A stretch of DNA of 64,000 nt from Brassica napus. Its lineage: Eukaryota; Streptophyta; Magnoliopsida; Brassicales; Brassicaceae. The notes beneath the pieces are model-generated. The model saw nothing but the letters and a program-made list of their open reading frames with translations, was not told where the DNA came from and searched no databases. The position numbers were made by a program, and so were the translations under genes. Position 1 is the stretch's first letter; each line of letters starts with the position of its first letter. The stretch is from the NCBI RefSeq assembly GCF_020379485.1, contig NC_063442.1:17172009-17236008 (forward strand). The letters are read 5' to 3'. Positions 40,249-54,875 of this stretch are shown one piece after another.

Positions 40249-43200
40249 TCCCCCCGCAAACTTTGTGTGAAAAAAAAAAAAAAAGTTTGAAACGTAGTTC
40301 TTGGAAGCTTCTTGTGGCTAAAGACTTTGTAAATATATCCGCTAGCATTTGAACCGAAGGAATATGATGCACAATCAGTTTGCCTAGAGCCACCTTTTCT
40401 CGCACAAAGTGAAAATCAACTTCAAAGTGTTTTGATCTTTTATGCATTGCCGGAGTAGCTGATAAGTAAACTGCGGACAGATTGTCACAGATGAGTTCTG
40501 GAGGTATAGCTTGAGGAATTTCAATCTCCTCCATGAGATTAATCAACCATACTATCTCTGCAGCCGTGTCTGAAAGTGTTTTGTATTCAGCTTCAGTAGA
40601 ACTTCTAGACACAGACTGTTGCTTCTGAGCTGGCCATGAAATAATGTTTGAACCCAAGAAAGTACAGAAGCCACCAGTAGATCTTCTTGTATCAGGACAA
40701 CCACCCCAATCACTGTCACTATATGCCCTTATAACTGAATCAGTGTTGGAGTTGAATGAGATTCCAAACTTTGTTGTTCCTCGGAGATATCTCAGTACTC
40801 TCTTTAGGAGGAGAAAATCTGTTTCAGTAGGAGCATGCATCTTCTGGCATACGTAGTTAACTGCAAATTGAAGGTCTGGTCTTGTCAGAGTCAAGTATTG
40901 TAGCTTGCCTGCTAGACTTCTGAAGTAAGTTGGCTGAGGGAACATCGCTGATTCATCTGGTACTCTGTTGAGCTGAAGAGGTAAAGGAGCTGCTACCGGA
41001 GTGCATTGTGACATTCCTGATATTTGAAGAAGATCTTCAGCATATTTCTCTTGGTTGAGAAACAAACCTTCCGAATGAAAGTGAGCTTGTAGTCCAAGAA
41101 AGTAGTGAAACTGCCCCAGATCCTTCATTTTGAATTCCTTGTTCAGAGCTTCAAGGAGATGGCTGATGACATTCTTGTTGCTTCCCGTTAAAGCTATATC
41201 ATCGACGTATAGAAGTAAGAGGATAATGTCTCCATTCCGTCTATAGATGAATAAAGAAGGATCTCTGATACTACATTTGAAGGCAAAGTTAAGGAGAAAA
41301 TCACTGAATCTGTTGAACCAGGCTCGTAGAGCTTGTTTAATCCCATAGGCCTTATTTAGCTTGCAGACATAACCCGGTTTCTCTTTGTTGATGAAGCCTG
41401 GAGGTTGATGCATGTACACAGTCTCTGTCAGATCACCATAGAGAAAGGCATGTTTGACGTCTAGTTGTCTGTTGTCCCAGTTGTTGACTGTTGCAAGGTG
41501 AAGAATAGCTCGGATTGTGGGAGACTTAACCACTGGGCTGTACGTATCCAAATAATCAATTCCTTCCTCTTGATCGTAGCCTATGACTACCAGCCGTGAT
41601 CTGAGACACTTCACTGTACCATCAGCGTTTAATTTGATCCTGAAAATCCATCTGCATCCAAGTATATGCATATCAGGTTGATATGGAACCAGAGTAAACG
41701 TATCTGTTTCATCGAAGGAGACCATTTCCTCAGTCATTGCTCCAGTCCAACAAGGGTATTTTAGAGCAGCTGCTACTGTCTTTGGTTCAGTAAGTGTTGA
41801 GGTCACATGGAAGAGAAAATATCGAGGGTTTGGTTTTGTTATACCAGCCTTAGATCTTGTGATCATTGGATGATGTGGCTGTGTAGATATAGGTGTTGAG
41901 GCCGCATTTTCAGGTAACCTTGTAGTGAGATTATGACTGTGACCTTGAACTGAAGTTGGTGAAGTACTTGAAGCTTCATTTGATGTCGCTGATCCTTGCA
42001 AAGTCACAGGTGTTAGCGTACCAAACTGCACCGTAGTTGGAGAGCTTGAAGTCACCAGAGGCGATGATGGTTTTATCGATTCAGAAACTGAGGGGCTTGA
42101 GGATTCAGGAGAAGGTAATAAAACTGGTAAGGGATTAGATAGGTTCGCAGAAGGGAGAGTACCAAAATGAAATGTTGCTATGGGATTTTCAGTAGCAGAG
42201 TTAATATTGCTAGTGGAGACAACTCTTATGGGTTCTGAAACCGTAGCAGGAACTGATGCAGAGCTATTTGGTGAGGAAGGTTGGTTTTCAGAGAGTGGTG
42301 GCTTATGAAGAAAGCTTTGGTGCCAAGCAGAGAGAAGAGGAGTTGCTTGCTGATGAAGATGAGCATAGGTAGTGGTAAAAGGGAACTTGTGTTCATCAAA
42401 CAAGACATAACGATTGATGTAGACTCTTCCTGTAGGGGGATAAAGGCATTTGTACCCTTTATACTTCTCATTGTATCCAACAAATACACACTGCAATGAT
42501 TTTGGATCTAGTTTGTTTGAGGATTAAGGTCTGAGAGAAGGATAACAAGCACTTCCAAAGGATCTTAGAGCAGAATACTCTGGTTTTCTTTTGTAAAGAA
42601 CTTCATAGGGGCTTTTGTTTTCGGTTAGGAATGAAGAAGGGAGAAGATTTCCAAGAAAAGAAGAGGTAAAGAAGGCTTCCACCCAGTATTGTTGAGGAAC
42701 CTTTCCATCAAAGAGCATAGAGAGTCCAAGCTCAGTGATATGTCTATGTTTTCTCTCTGCCATACCGTTTTGTTGAAGGGTATGAGGGAAAGAAATCAGC
42801 TGTTTGATTCCTTGATTGGCTAGGTGAGTGACGAATCTGTGGCTTGTGAATTCACCTCCTCCATCACATTGAAACATCAGTATCTTCTGATCAAGTTGTT
42901 TTTCCACCAGAGCTTGCCACATGTTAAATATATGTGGAAAATCAGACTTCTGTCTCAGAGGATAAAACCAACAATATCTTGAGAAATGATCAATGAAGAA
43001 CATAATATTTGAAACCTTGAACAGAGACTACAGGAGATGGACCCCATAGATCACAGCTTATCCTTTCAAGAGGTTTACTAGATACAGAAACAGAACTAGG
43101 AAAAGGTAATCTAGCACTTTTGCCAAGTTGACATGAGTCACAGATCTTGGTAAAGCTTTTATTGATTCTAATAGATAGACTTGAAGACAGTTTTTGAAGA

Positions 43201-43783
43201 ATCTCTGAGCTCGGATGACCCAATCTTCTATGCCAGACATCTGCGCTTGCAGCTGTTTGTCTTGCTGTATAGAAGGCAGAGAACATCGAGTTATCCAGAA
43301 CATAAAGATCCTTAAGTCTGGTTCCTTGAGTCAGGATTTGCTTGGTTAGCTTGTCCTTAACATATACACCATCACAGTCAAAAGTAAACTCACAAGGATA
43401 ATCATCAGTGAGCTTTGAAACAGACAGTAGATATTTGTCTATATTCGGACAAACTAATACATCTTTCAGAGAGATAATACCTGAGAAACCGGAATTGGTT
43501 TGCAGAGGCACTGATCCAATGTGAGTTATTGGTAGGAAGTTGCCATCAGCCACCATTACAGAATCATGGCCATGATAAGATTGAGCAGTCTGGAGGTTCT
43601 GTTGAGAGTTGGTGATATGAGCCGTTGCAGCAGTGTCAGGGTACCACTCAGTGCCATGATAAGATTGTTGACCAGAAGAAGGACCATTTGTAACTTGCAT
43701 TGCAGCCATGGCTGAGGGTAGTTCTTCACTCTGGTAAGATATGTCAAAGCGTCTATAGCACTTAAGAGCATTATGACCAAAGC
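40249..43783 (-). pseudogene. Copia gag-pol remnant (PR-IN-RT-RH)
   Basis: Reading from 43783 down: the end of a gag zinc knuckle (GHNALKC); a protease-like WYPDTAATAHI (usual DSGA/DTGA altered to DTAA); and the integrase HHCC zone (WHRRLGHP...CDSCQLGKS). The integrase core follows with its Asp/Asp/Glu residues (CDLWGP, CDGGGEF, GMAERKHRH). Next come reverse transcriptase with YVDDIALTGSN and RNase H (SDSDWGG...SSTEAEY). The order integrase before RT defines copia. A frame change at about 43000 inside the integrase core and an in-frame TAA at 42524-42526 after it split the polyprotein into three frames. Confidence 0.9.
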
Positions 43784-44059
43784 GACCACTTCCTTTGTCT
43801 TTTACTTCTCTTTTGGTTTCATTACACAATGTGACCGTTGCTTCCTTATTCTTCTGTGTGGGCTTTACGTTTGTGTCTTGTGGCCCTAACTCATTCTTAG
43901 TAAAGCTTGTCTCAGCCTTTGGCATCTTTTCTAGCTCTAGACCCACTGTCTTCATGTCTACATCTCTTTGTTCCTCTGTCTCAGAAACAGAACATGTTTC
44001 TCATCCTTTCTTCTCTTTGATTCTCCAAAGTCTCAATCTTCTTATCTTTAATGTCAACA
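43784..44059 (-). repeat. Truncated 5' LTR of copia element
   Basis: Matches 39974-40248. The similarity stops at a GGTC shared with the gag zinc-knuckle sequence, suggesting a microhomology-mediated deletion. Confidence 0.9.
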
Positions 44060-44332
44060 ATTATCTTCCCTTCAAATTATATCAAATTAAATTTATCTTG
44101 TCTATATTTTAATCAAAATAATGTGTTCTAATTTGGATTTTTGGTTACTTAGTTCAGTTCCTTTATGTGAAATTTTTAATACCAATCGGTTTATATTAGA
44201 CTCCTATGATTTAAGATAGTTATAAATGCTGAAACTTTTTTTTTTGAAACTTCAATACTTCATTTAACTTAGTTGTTATAAAAATATTTAAATAATGTGA
44301 AAACAGATAACAAACTCAAACACAAAAATCGA

Positions 44333-44812
44333 CATAGATATTGAACTGACTACATCCGATTATAGATATTTCAAATTACAAAAAGGTTACACGAGGACAA
44401 AAAATAATATTCATCTCATTTTTACTTTATACAGACTACAGTATACATAATTCGAGAGAAACACTAGAAGGCATCTTAAAAAGTCTCGTCAAGTCGGTCA
44501 GTTGGCCAAAGTTATTGGAAAGACAATGAGAAATCGTGTTTCGTCAGTAAACTACTCAGCTAAACTTCGTCTTCGAGGAATGATGCAATACCGGTTTGAA
44601 CACATACTTAGGCCTTAGAAAAAAATTTATTCCCTTTGTACATAACTTTTTTTTTTGCTGATGCTTAATAAATTTAACATTTCATCAAAAAATTATATAT
44701 GTATCACCTTAGATATTGAATTGACGACATCCGATTATAGATATTTCAAATAACAAAAGGGTAACACAAGTAGAAAATATAAATGATATTCATCTCATTT
44801 TCACTTTATACA
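44333..44812. repeat. ~100-bp direct repeats around an open segment
   Basis: Copy 1 (about 44337-44431) and copy 2 (about 44709-44805) share TAGATATTGAA, CATCCGATTATAGATATTTC, ATATTCATCTCATTTT and ACTTTATACA. The ~275 bp between them includes a 54-codon basic open segment (44452-44616) ending in TAG, with no family recognised. No primer-binding site or polypurine tract was seen, so a TRIM element is not supported. Confidence 0.55.
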
Positions 44813-45070
44813 TCGTAAAAAAAACACGACTAATAGTTTTCGAAAACTCATTTTCAGTAGAGAATGTATTCAGTTAGTTTTATTATTAATTATTTTGTTA
44901 TATTCTTATTTTGCTATTTATGTGATAACAACCAGTCAAACCCAATAAATATGGGAAAAAATAGTCATATTATTAATTTGAAAGTTTTCATCATGAATAC
45001 AGTTAATGATAATAACAATACCATACATTTTGACCTCACAATCTATTCATTAGTTTTCTTGTGAAATATA
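44813..45070. other. Intergenic, no feature
   Basis: AT-rich; nothing recognised. Confidence 0.4.
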
Positions 45071-46557
45071 TCAATACTATTAAAAGGAAAGGAGTCTAAA
45101 AAAATCTACCTATAAAAGTTGTTTGGACCCTTTCATTTAACTTATTATTTTTTTGTCTTACCTTAAATTTATACTAACAATATGTTACCATATATTTCTC
45201 TAACAATAATTTAGTCAATTCTTTTATTTATTTAAATCTCACTCCTAAATCCTAATCATTACTATTACTATATTTATCATTTTGATTTTTAATCGTAAAA
45301 GCATTGAAACTAATGTTTTATATTATCACTTTTATCATATAATATATGATTTAAAGCAAGATAAATTACAAGACATATATGTGTACATTCTAACTTCCTC
45401 TTTCATTTATAATAAAGTAATCATATCATATATAAACTTTCCCACTAAAATCTCATATCATATACTAAACTTTCAACCGTCTATAGTTTGATAATATTTT
45501 CATATTTAAAAATAATTTTTCTGAATATTCATGTTACCTTCACAAAAATGAAGAAATTCATTGGTTCTAGTAAAGCTAACCTGACTTCACGATATCAGTA
45601 TTGATTATTCAAGATTTTGAAAATTATTTATTTAGATATTATACTTTTATATACTTTTCACTTAAAACGAATCAATACTATTAAAAAAGAAAGAGTTTTA
45701 AAAAATCTAATATAAAAAAGTTGTTGGAGTTATGTATAGCTATTTATTATTTTTCTTATAATACATTAATCATTCTAAACATAAAATATTTTAAATATTT
45801 TTAACAGATCTTAATATTATTTCTTATGATACCTTTACACAGAAAAATATTTCATTAACCATGTTTTTGTACAATAACGTTAAAAATCTATATCAAAATG
45901 TTGTTGGACCTGATATGGACGTAATGGGTCCACATCTGTTCGGGTATTTAAGATCCTAAAAGAATTTGAAATATATGAAAAATCTGAAAAATAGCCAAAA
46001 CACGAAAAGTATTTGAAACTCCAAACAAATACCAAAAAAATTCAAATACCTAAAAATTTAAAATCTTATTCAAAATCTGATACGATGAACTGAAAAATAC
46101 CCAAAATTTTATCCAAATACCCAAATTTTTTTTTAATTTGAAAAATTTACCTGAAATCAAAACTCTAATCGTAAACCAAAAACTTAAAAACAATATCCAT
46201 AATATCGGAAACATATTCGGAATATTCAAATATACCTAATAAATACATATTTATGATCGGGTCTAGGGTAGGACCCGGACTCAAACAAAGACCTGCGGGT
46301 CAAAAAAAAAACCAATAGGTTATCTTCTCTGGACCTGAACTAAACCTATAATTTTGGGTCTGTTCGGTTTGTTTTTTGATCCGGATATAATTCTCATGTC
46401 GAAAAGAAACTTACGTAAAAGTGTACATATAAAATATCAAATAAACTAATTTGTAGATTATATAGCTGTTAAAAATTATGTTTTTCGATATAATAAAACT
46501 TTGTATTATAATAAAATCCAACAACCCCGCGCTTTCCAAGCGCGGGTCAAAATCTAG
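45071..46557 (+). mobile_element. Non-autonomous Helitron, possibly composite
   Basis: The 5' end is TCAATACTATTAAAAGG (45071) after host A. The 3' end is a perfect hairpin CCCGCGC-TTTCCAA-GCGCGGG followed by TCAAAATCTAG and host T (46557/46558). A second 5'-like terminus (TCAATACTATTAAAAAAG) starts at 45672 and is followed by the same downstream motifs (AAAAAATCTA...AGTTGTTGGA). One copy may therefore sit inside, or be fused to, another while sharing a single 3' end. Non-coding. Same family as 19329-20849. Confidence 0.85.
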
Positions 46558-46723
46558 TTCAAAATATTATATTCCTTTCTTACCATTTATTTTCAGTTTC
46601 ATTGTATGATGATTCGAATTGTTCCAATCTTACAAGCAATTGCAATATGAAGATTTCTAATAAATCAGTCTTTTTTTTTTTTTTTTTTTTTTTTTTTGAA
46701 ACTAAATAAATCAGTCTTTTGAT

Positions 46724-46821
46724 TTGACTTCCATTGCCTTCTCATCATTTGACCATATATGAATCACTGAATCACAAAAAAGAAAGAAAGAAAGAATCAC
46801 TGAATCACGTAGGCCCTTGAC
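46724..46821 (+). promoter_or_regulatory. W-box cluster upstream of third CRK
   Basis: Three TTGAC cores (46724, 46749, 46817; the second is TTGACC, the others TTGACT) within 100 bp, about 270-365 bp before the start codon. WRKY factors bind TTGAC cores and many CRKs are WRKY-responsive in Arabidopsis (family knowledge). Functional relevance is inferred only. Confidence 0.45.
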
Positions 46822-47087
46822 TCTATCTCTGTTCATACACTTCATCTCCCTGAGGTGTTTCGACGTGTCCCTTACGTCGCAGTAGAGAAAAGTCTCTTCC
46901 TTGCTCTTTACGTATCTACACAAAAAAGTCAGTATTTCTAAAAAGTTTTTTTTTCCACTGATGAAAACGATATGACAGTAGAAACGTCTATTCCTTCATC
47001 TACTCTTTGTTTAATTTACAAATCAACATCTCTTTATTTAAAGCCAAACTAAATGTTTTAATAATCGTACGTGAATTGTTTACATAG

Positions 47088-50164
<3,077 letters not shown>

Positions 50165-50504
50165 ATCGTCCACGTTATCGATCTGTTGAGAGTTTTTTGT
50201 TGTACAAGTTTCTTGGGATACAAGTTAACCTCATCCGGATTCAAGACAGAACTACGGTGTTGGATAGCCTAATAATGTATTATTGTTTGAGATGGTTATT
50301 CAGAGAATTCGGTTCACTTAATATCTGTGACCGATTAGTTTCAGCTGGGTTCGATTTGGTTGTTAATCAAAAAAGAAAATTATTTGGAAGCTATAAAGGA
50401 TTTGTATTAGATGATAAATAGCAAAACGCAAGACCATCAGTAGTTCTGCATAAAACGACATGAAAATCAATAGAAACTATACGTAAGGAACTAAAATAAT
50501 ACAA
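50165..50504. other. Intergenic, no feature
   Basis: 3' flank of the CRK and convergent 3' flank of the F-box pseudogene. It includes GTTGGATAGC-like sequence also seen downstream of the second CRK (36847), a trace of the duplication. Confidence 0.5.
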
Positions 50505-52285
50505 CTAAACTTGCCCCCTTATGTTTTCTTTCTTTTCCTTTGATAAAAGCGATCTTTGTGTTTCCTCTTGGTTGATTCCTAATTGCACTAAACTTGGAAC
50601 ATAGGAAGAGAACACAAGTGGTTCATCAAGTACATGGTTTCTTGATTCTCCTATAGGCACAGATTTCAGGTATCCATCTTGTCCAATGATGTGAGCGGTT
50701 TGAGAGTAACATTTCTGGTGGCTCTTGGTTGGTTTATGATCGAATACATTGCATACTACAGCAATTTTCTTCTCCTCGTCAATGAAAGAGCTCTCAGTTA
50801 GAGTTTCAGTGTCATAACTAAAGTCATCCGGAAAACCGTTGAGGGGTATCATCTCCACTTTCAAAAAGTTGCTCCAGGATACGGCATCGTGCTCAATGTT
50901 AGTCGTAATCCAAATCTCAATTGTGCCTTCATGTTTATACAACACAGCCAGCTTCTCCTCTCCAACACAAGATAGAGCCACGTTTTCAAACTCAGCTGTG
51001 TAGTGAAACGGCAGAGGATGACAAAATCTCTCTGTAGTGAAATCAAAACAGAGTAAAACGTTTACAAAGTAAGTGTTTCCACACACCACTTTAACAAAAA
51101 TCTAGATCAAAGTTTGGTTCGATGTCAAGAAACCTCAAAGAACTAGTCTTAAAATCGAACAATTCGAAATAGAAAATGGGGTGGTCTTTGTCATAGAAAA
51201 ACCTTAAGATTTTGTGGTTACGATTGTTCTTTGTCGTATCCGAAACCAAACATGTCATGTAATCCGATATCACTTCTCGCAGCCTCGCAGGTGGAATACA
51301 TCTGGTTTTTCCCAGATACGGGTTCCACACCACGAGGTTACTGTTTCCATCGACGCATAACAATAAGCCACCACTGTGGAAAACTTGATCAATAATGGTT
51401 TGATCAAGTTTACTCATTTTCTTTGTAGATTGATGAACAAAGTCTCCTTCGTTATGGATTCCTTGCAGTTCAAGTTTCAAGGAACAAACCCTACCATTAA
51501 TCACTGTGAACCCTAGAAACTGATTCCTTGCTGCATCTTAATTTACCAAAAACCTGAGTTTTGGATAAGGCATTCCATATTCTACAAGTACATCTAAGGG
51601 TGGGCGTTCGGAAACCCATTCGGGTTCGGTTCGGATCTAATCGGGTTTCGAGTTTTCGGGTTTAAAGATTTCAGCTCCATTCGGGTATTTCTAAATTTCG
51701 GTTCGGGTTCGGTTCGGATCTTTGTGGGTTCGGTTCGGGTCTGGATAACCCATTTAAATTATTTTAAAAATTTTAATATTCATTATATGCTTAAAATTTG
51801 TCAAAATCTAAAAAACAAAATAATATATTACATATAAATTTGTATAATATATGTCAAAATACCTAAAAATAATATATAAATTGGTTTGATTTGAATATTT
51901 GGATAGAAAATCAATACATATTTCAAGCATTTTGGTGTTTTGAATATATTTTAGTTATTTTAAACATTTACTTTTGACTATTTATGTATATTTTCAAGTA
52001 TTTTAGACAACTTAAAAATATCTTATATATTTTGGATGTTTGTAATATATATTAAATCTAAAAAATAAGTAATATATTTAGGTATATAAATCTATTTCGG
52101 TTACATTCGGGTACCCGAGATACTTCGGTTCGGGTCGGGTTCGGTTTTGGTTCTTTAGATACCAAAATTTTGAATCCGTTCGGATATTTAATCAATTGCG
52201 GTTCGGGTTTGGTACTACTTTTTCGGATCGGGTTCGGTTCGGTTCTTCGGATCCAGATTTTTTGCCCAGCCCTAAGTACATCGCA
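50505..52285 (-). pseudogene. F-box/FBA-domain gene split by a hAT insertion
   Basis: Minus-strand F-box-associated (FBA type) gene in pieces. The end of an F-box (RKLRCTCRIWNALSKTQVF) lies around 52294-52275 and 51594-51550; it reads through only if the 51595-52274 element and one copy of its 8-bp target duplication are ignored. The frame then shifts near 51535 into the FBA part (AARNQFLGFTVINGRVCSL...VWNPYLGKTRCI...), which hits a stop at about 51091. It resumes in another frame as CGNTYFVNVLLCFDFTTERF down to the stop at 50505. The F-box start is missing: only ~4 codons lie beyond the hAT before a dispersed repeat. Intact relatives would be SCF ubiquitin-ligase substrate receptors. Two or more frame breaks plus the insertion make it a clear pseudogene. 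Confidence 0.85.
51595..52274. mobile_element. hAT-like MITE inside F-box gene
   Basis: The target duplication AGTACATC (51587-51594 and 52275-52282) is a perfect 8 bp. The ends TAAGGGTGGGC and (inverted) TAGGGCTGGGC match the hAT TAGGGGTGGGC type. The subterminal zones are rich in GGTTCGG/TCGGGT on both sides around an AT-rich centre. No transposase; length 680 bp. Confidence 0.88.
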
Positions 52286-52435
52286 GTTTTCTCATTGAAT
52301 GCTAAGTCTAGATTAGTTAACCCTAGGTAAAAATATACTTTTATCTTTTTAATAAAATTTATTTTGGTCATTTTTCTCATTGAATGCTATTCATGTGACA
52401 AAAACTTAAAAATTGCTATCTTATGGAATTTCTCT
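52286..52435. repeat. Partial copy of the 4741-5027 foldback repeat
   Basis: Shares CTAAGTCTAGATTAGTTAA, TTTTGGTCATTTTTCTCA and the AACTTAAAA...GAATTTCTC segment with 4895-5027. Only the centre and right arm are present. It borders the truncated F-box sequence, so it or its insertion probably removed the gene's 5' end. Confidence 0.6.
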
Positions 52436-53476
52436 AGTTATTATCTCTTTAATAATTCCATTTTAAGTTAAACTGTAGATATACTTAATGGTTGTTGTAT
52501 TTTAATGGATTTGAAAATCTGAACTAAATCTAGTGTTATTGGTTCAGTGATTTTCAAATCTGTATTAAAATCATGTGTTATTGGTTTAATGATTCATAAA
52601 TTTTGTATCAAATCAAGTGTTATTCAATCGTACGGATTTACTAATATATTTGATTTTATAATAGATTTGAATGGATTTGTTTGGATTTTTCAGTTAAAAA
52701 TACAAAGACTCAAATCCGAGGAAAAACCTCCGGATTTGCATATTTCTAAATCAATCAAAATATATAAATCAATAACACCTTATAATGGGAAAATGTTGCT
52801 ATTAAAACTAGGGAAAACTTTAGAAAAAGAAAAATATTCTTATTATTTTATAAGAAATTGCATTTCCTATCTCTATAATAATATTTGATATATAAATCAG
52901 TTTCTTACGTATCGCGCTCACTTTAATTCTCACAAAGTCAATAACATGAGTATCTTTAATGGATAAAAAAACTAATCCAAGTGCAAGAAACAAATTCTTC
53001 AAAACCTTCACCAAATATATAATAATATAGTTTTTATAGAAAACGTAAAAATAGATATACGTACATATATATATGATAAAATAAATATTAATAGTTAACT
53101 ACTATTAATATTTAATGATATGATGTAGGGCTGCGACTTCAGGTATTCTGGTTGGTTTTGGGTAAGACTTGTTCAGTTTTGGGATATTGGTTATAGAGAA
53201 ATTATATCCAAATAGTACTTGGTAGAATTTCGGTTTGGATTCGGGTCGGTTCCATCCAATTCCAGATCGGTTCGGGTATATAATTTCAAACCCGAAAATA
53301 TTATGTTTTATCTATTTTTTATTTTATTTTGTAAAAAGAAAAATAAATTAAAATCATATATATATATTAATAATATGCAGGTAGTTACAATATTGAAGCA
53401 GCCTAGTGGTATTGTACATGTTGTTTGTTACTTTGGCTTTCCAACCCGACCGGGGTCTACACGGATCTAAATCTAG
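52436..53476. other. Repeat-derived intergenic with Helitron-like 3' end
   Basis: 52500-52760 contains GTGTTATTGGTT(C/T)A motifs like those in the MITE at 12209-12612. 53130-53290 contains hAT-like TAGGGCTGCGAC and CGGGTCGGTTC motifs. At 53444-53476 a GC-rich segment ends in ATCTAAATCTAG before T, resembling a Helitron 3' end on the plus strand. Boundaries could not be paired. Confidence 0.4.
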
Positions 53477-53669
53477 TATTGGTTCTAAATGTTAATTTTT
53501 TTTTGAAACAAGTTCTAAATGTTCTGGTCATTTTTTTTTGGTGTGAAATTTTCATACCAATCGGTTTATATTGTCTTTTGTAAAAGTAAAATAAATTTGT
53601 CGATTCAAATAAATCAAAGAATGAATGAATTCATCTATACAAATCAATGGAAGTTATCTCTACTAAAAC

Positions 53670-54875
53670 CTAGAAAAGCTTGCTTGCAAATTCATTAGCC
53701 TTGACCTGAGAGATTTTAGATTTCTTTGCGAGATCTCTCAGTTCAGACAAGCTTCTCCCTAACTTCAACGCAACTTTTGTCTCAAACACCTGTCCATGCT
53801 CTCTCTTCTCTGTCGAGTTCATCGTTTCTTCTAACAGAGAGAAGAATCCCGCAGAGTTTCTATACATCTCAAACACCATTCCCACTTGACCACCATGCTC
53901 CAAAGTGTTGACAATAGCAGCCAAAGAAGCACAAGTCATCGCCACAACTCCAGCTAAACCGGAATCTTGACCGATAAAAACAGAGCTCACTGCAGAAACT
54001 CCGGTTAAAACCGGTCCAGAGATAGCCAAGAACCGGTTTAGCTTCAACGCCACGTTACCTAATTTCTCATACTCCTCTGCGTCTCTGGTCTTAACCACAT
54101 GAGCCACTTCTCTCATTTCCATCTCCAGTTCTTGACTCCACCCGTTCGCAAGACCGGTCTTAGGGTTTCTCTGTTTCTTTTCAGGCCACCAAGTCGCCGG
54201 TTTAAACTCTTCGGGAAACTTCTCGAGCATTTTTCCGATTAGAGGAAGAGGGTAAGCTTTGTCTAGTGCCAACACTCTCTGTATCGCTTCCTTCACATCT
54301 TCATCGTAGATTGCCTCGTTTTCTCTAAGAATCATTTCGAGCTCTGTTCTGAGCTTCTTGAACAGCCTCGTGGCGTTCCTCTGTTCTTCAGCGAGCTGCG
54401 ACGGTTGAATCTTGCTCATCAAGGCACTGATACTTGTGGCAGAAGCTAACAAAACCGTCGAAGCTATCTTCACGGCCGTTACAGAGTCTCCTCCGTGAAC
54501 ATTAACAGAGGCTATTCCAGCCATCAAAGCGGCGGTGAGGGTGATCATGTTGACGGAATTGAGCAACAAAGAGTTCCAATTGTTCCGCTGATCTCCGATG
54601 TTCTTGTGCATCTCGATCCTATCCATAACTGCTTCAAGAACCGCATTGAGGCGTGCCCTTTGGATAGAATCAGAGTCTCTCCTCTGTTTCAACGGAAGAG
54701 GAAGGGTTTCCATGAACCCATCCACCTCAAAGCTCGGTTCTTTAACCGACAAAGTCGGTATCTTCGGAACAGAGACGTTAAATTTCGGCAGTTTCGGGAT
54801 GGAGACGGCAGCTTTAGGTCTCATGCAGGAAGAGGAAGACGAAAGAACTAATCTTGAAACCTGCAATGAAGCCAT
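53670..54875 (-). CDS. At4g22030-like protein (named as probable F-box), intact
   Basis: Single-exon 401-aa gene. The N-terminus is Ser-rich and basic ([16 protein letters not shown]...RPK), consistent with a plastid transit peptide. Several hydrophobic segments follow (about 105-125, 135-152 and 285-325) with the conserved [18 protein letters not shown] and [20 protein letters not shown] motifs. I recall these from the plant family usually named probable F-box protein At4g22030, but no F-box is visible here, so that name may mislead. The hydrophobic pattern suggests a membrane-associated protein, possibly in plastids; function is unknown. It is divergent from PMP22 with 684 bp between start codons. 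Synteny suggests it descends from the region around At4g04480, but I could not confirm which gene. Confidence 0.85.
   Translation of the reverse strand: MASLQVSRLVLSSSSSCMRPKAAVSIPKLPKFNVSVPKIPTLSVKEPSFEVDGFMETLPLPLKQRRDSDSIQRARLNAVLEAVMDRIEMHKNIGDQRNNWNSLLLNSVNMITLTAALMAGIASVNVHGGDSVTAVKIASTVLLASATSISALMSKIQPSQLAEEQRNATRLFKKLRTELEMILRENEAIYDEDVKEAIQRVLALDKAYPLPLIGKMLEKFPEEFKPATWWPEKKQRNPKTGLANGWSQELEMEMREVAHVVKTRDAEEYEKLGNVALKLNRFLAISGPVLTGVSAVSSVFIGQDSGLAGVVAMTCASLAAIVNTLEHGGQVGMVFEMYRNSAGFFSLLEETMNSTEKREHGQVFETKVALKLGRSLSELRDLAKKSKISQVKANEFASKLF

Larger units (their letters stand above)
39723..44059 (-). mobile_element. Copia LTR retrotransposon, young but defective
   Basis: Minus-strand element. 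The 3' LTR is 39723-40248; the purine tract GCGGGGGGA lies beside it (40249-40257). The 5' LTR is truncated (43784-44059). The 276-bp LTR overlap differs by about six substitutions and one indel by eye, so it is recent. Both ends are flanked by the same 13 bp, ATTATCTTCCCTT (39710-39722; 44060-44072), longer than the 5 bp usual for copia. A deletion joins the 5' LTR directly to the middle of the gag zinc knuckle, removing the rest of the LTR, the primer-binding site and most of gag. A frameshift and a stop codon also break pol, so it cannot move on its own. Confidence 0.92.

Noticed and set aside
39883..40290. Plus-strand 135-codon frame inside the copia LTR
   Set aside because: Antisense to the element, inside an LTR, and without any recognisable domain.
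44333..44812. TRIM retrotransposon from the ~100-bp direct repeats
   Set aside because: Copies can be cut as TG...CA, but there is no primer-binding site, no purine tract and no flanking target duplication.
50505..51504. Two separate small genes in the F-box region
   Set aside because: Both frames are consecutive parts of one F-box-associated protein, separated by a frameshift; neither is complete.
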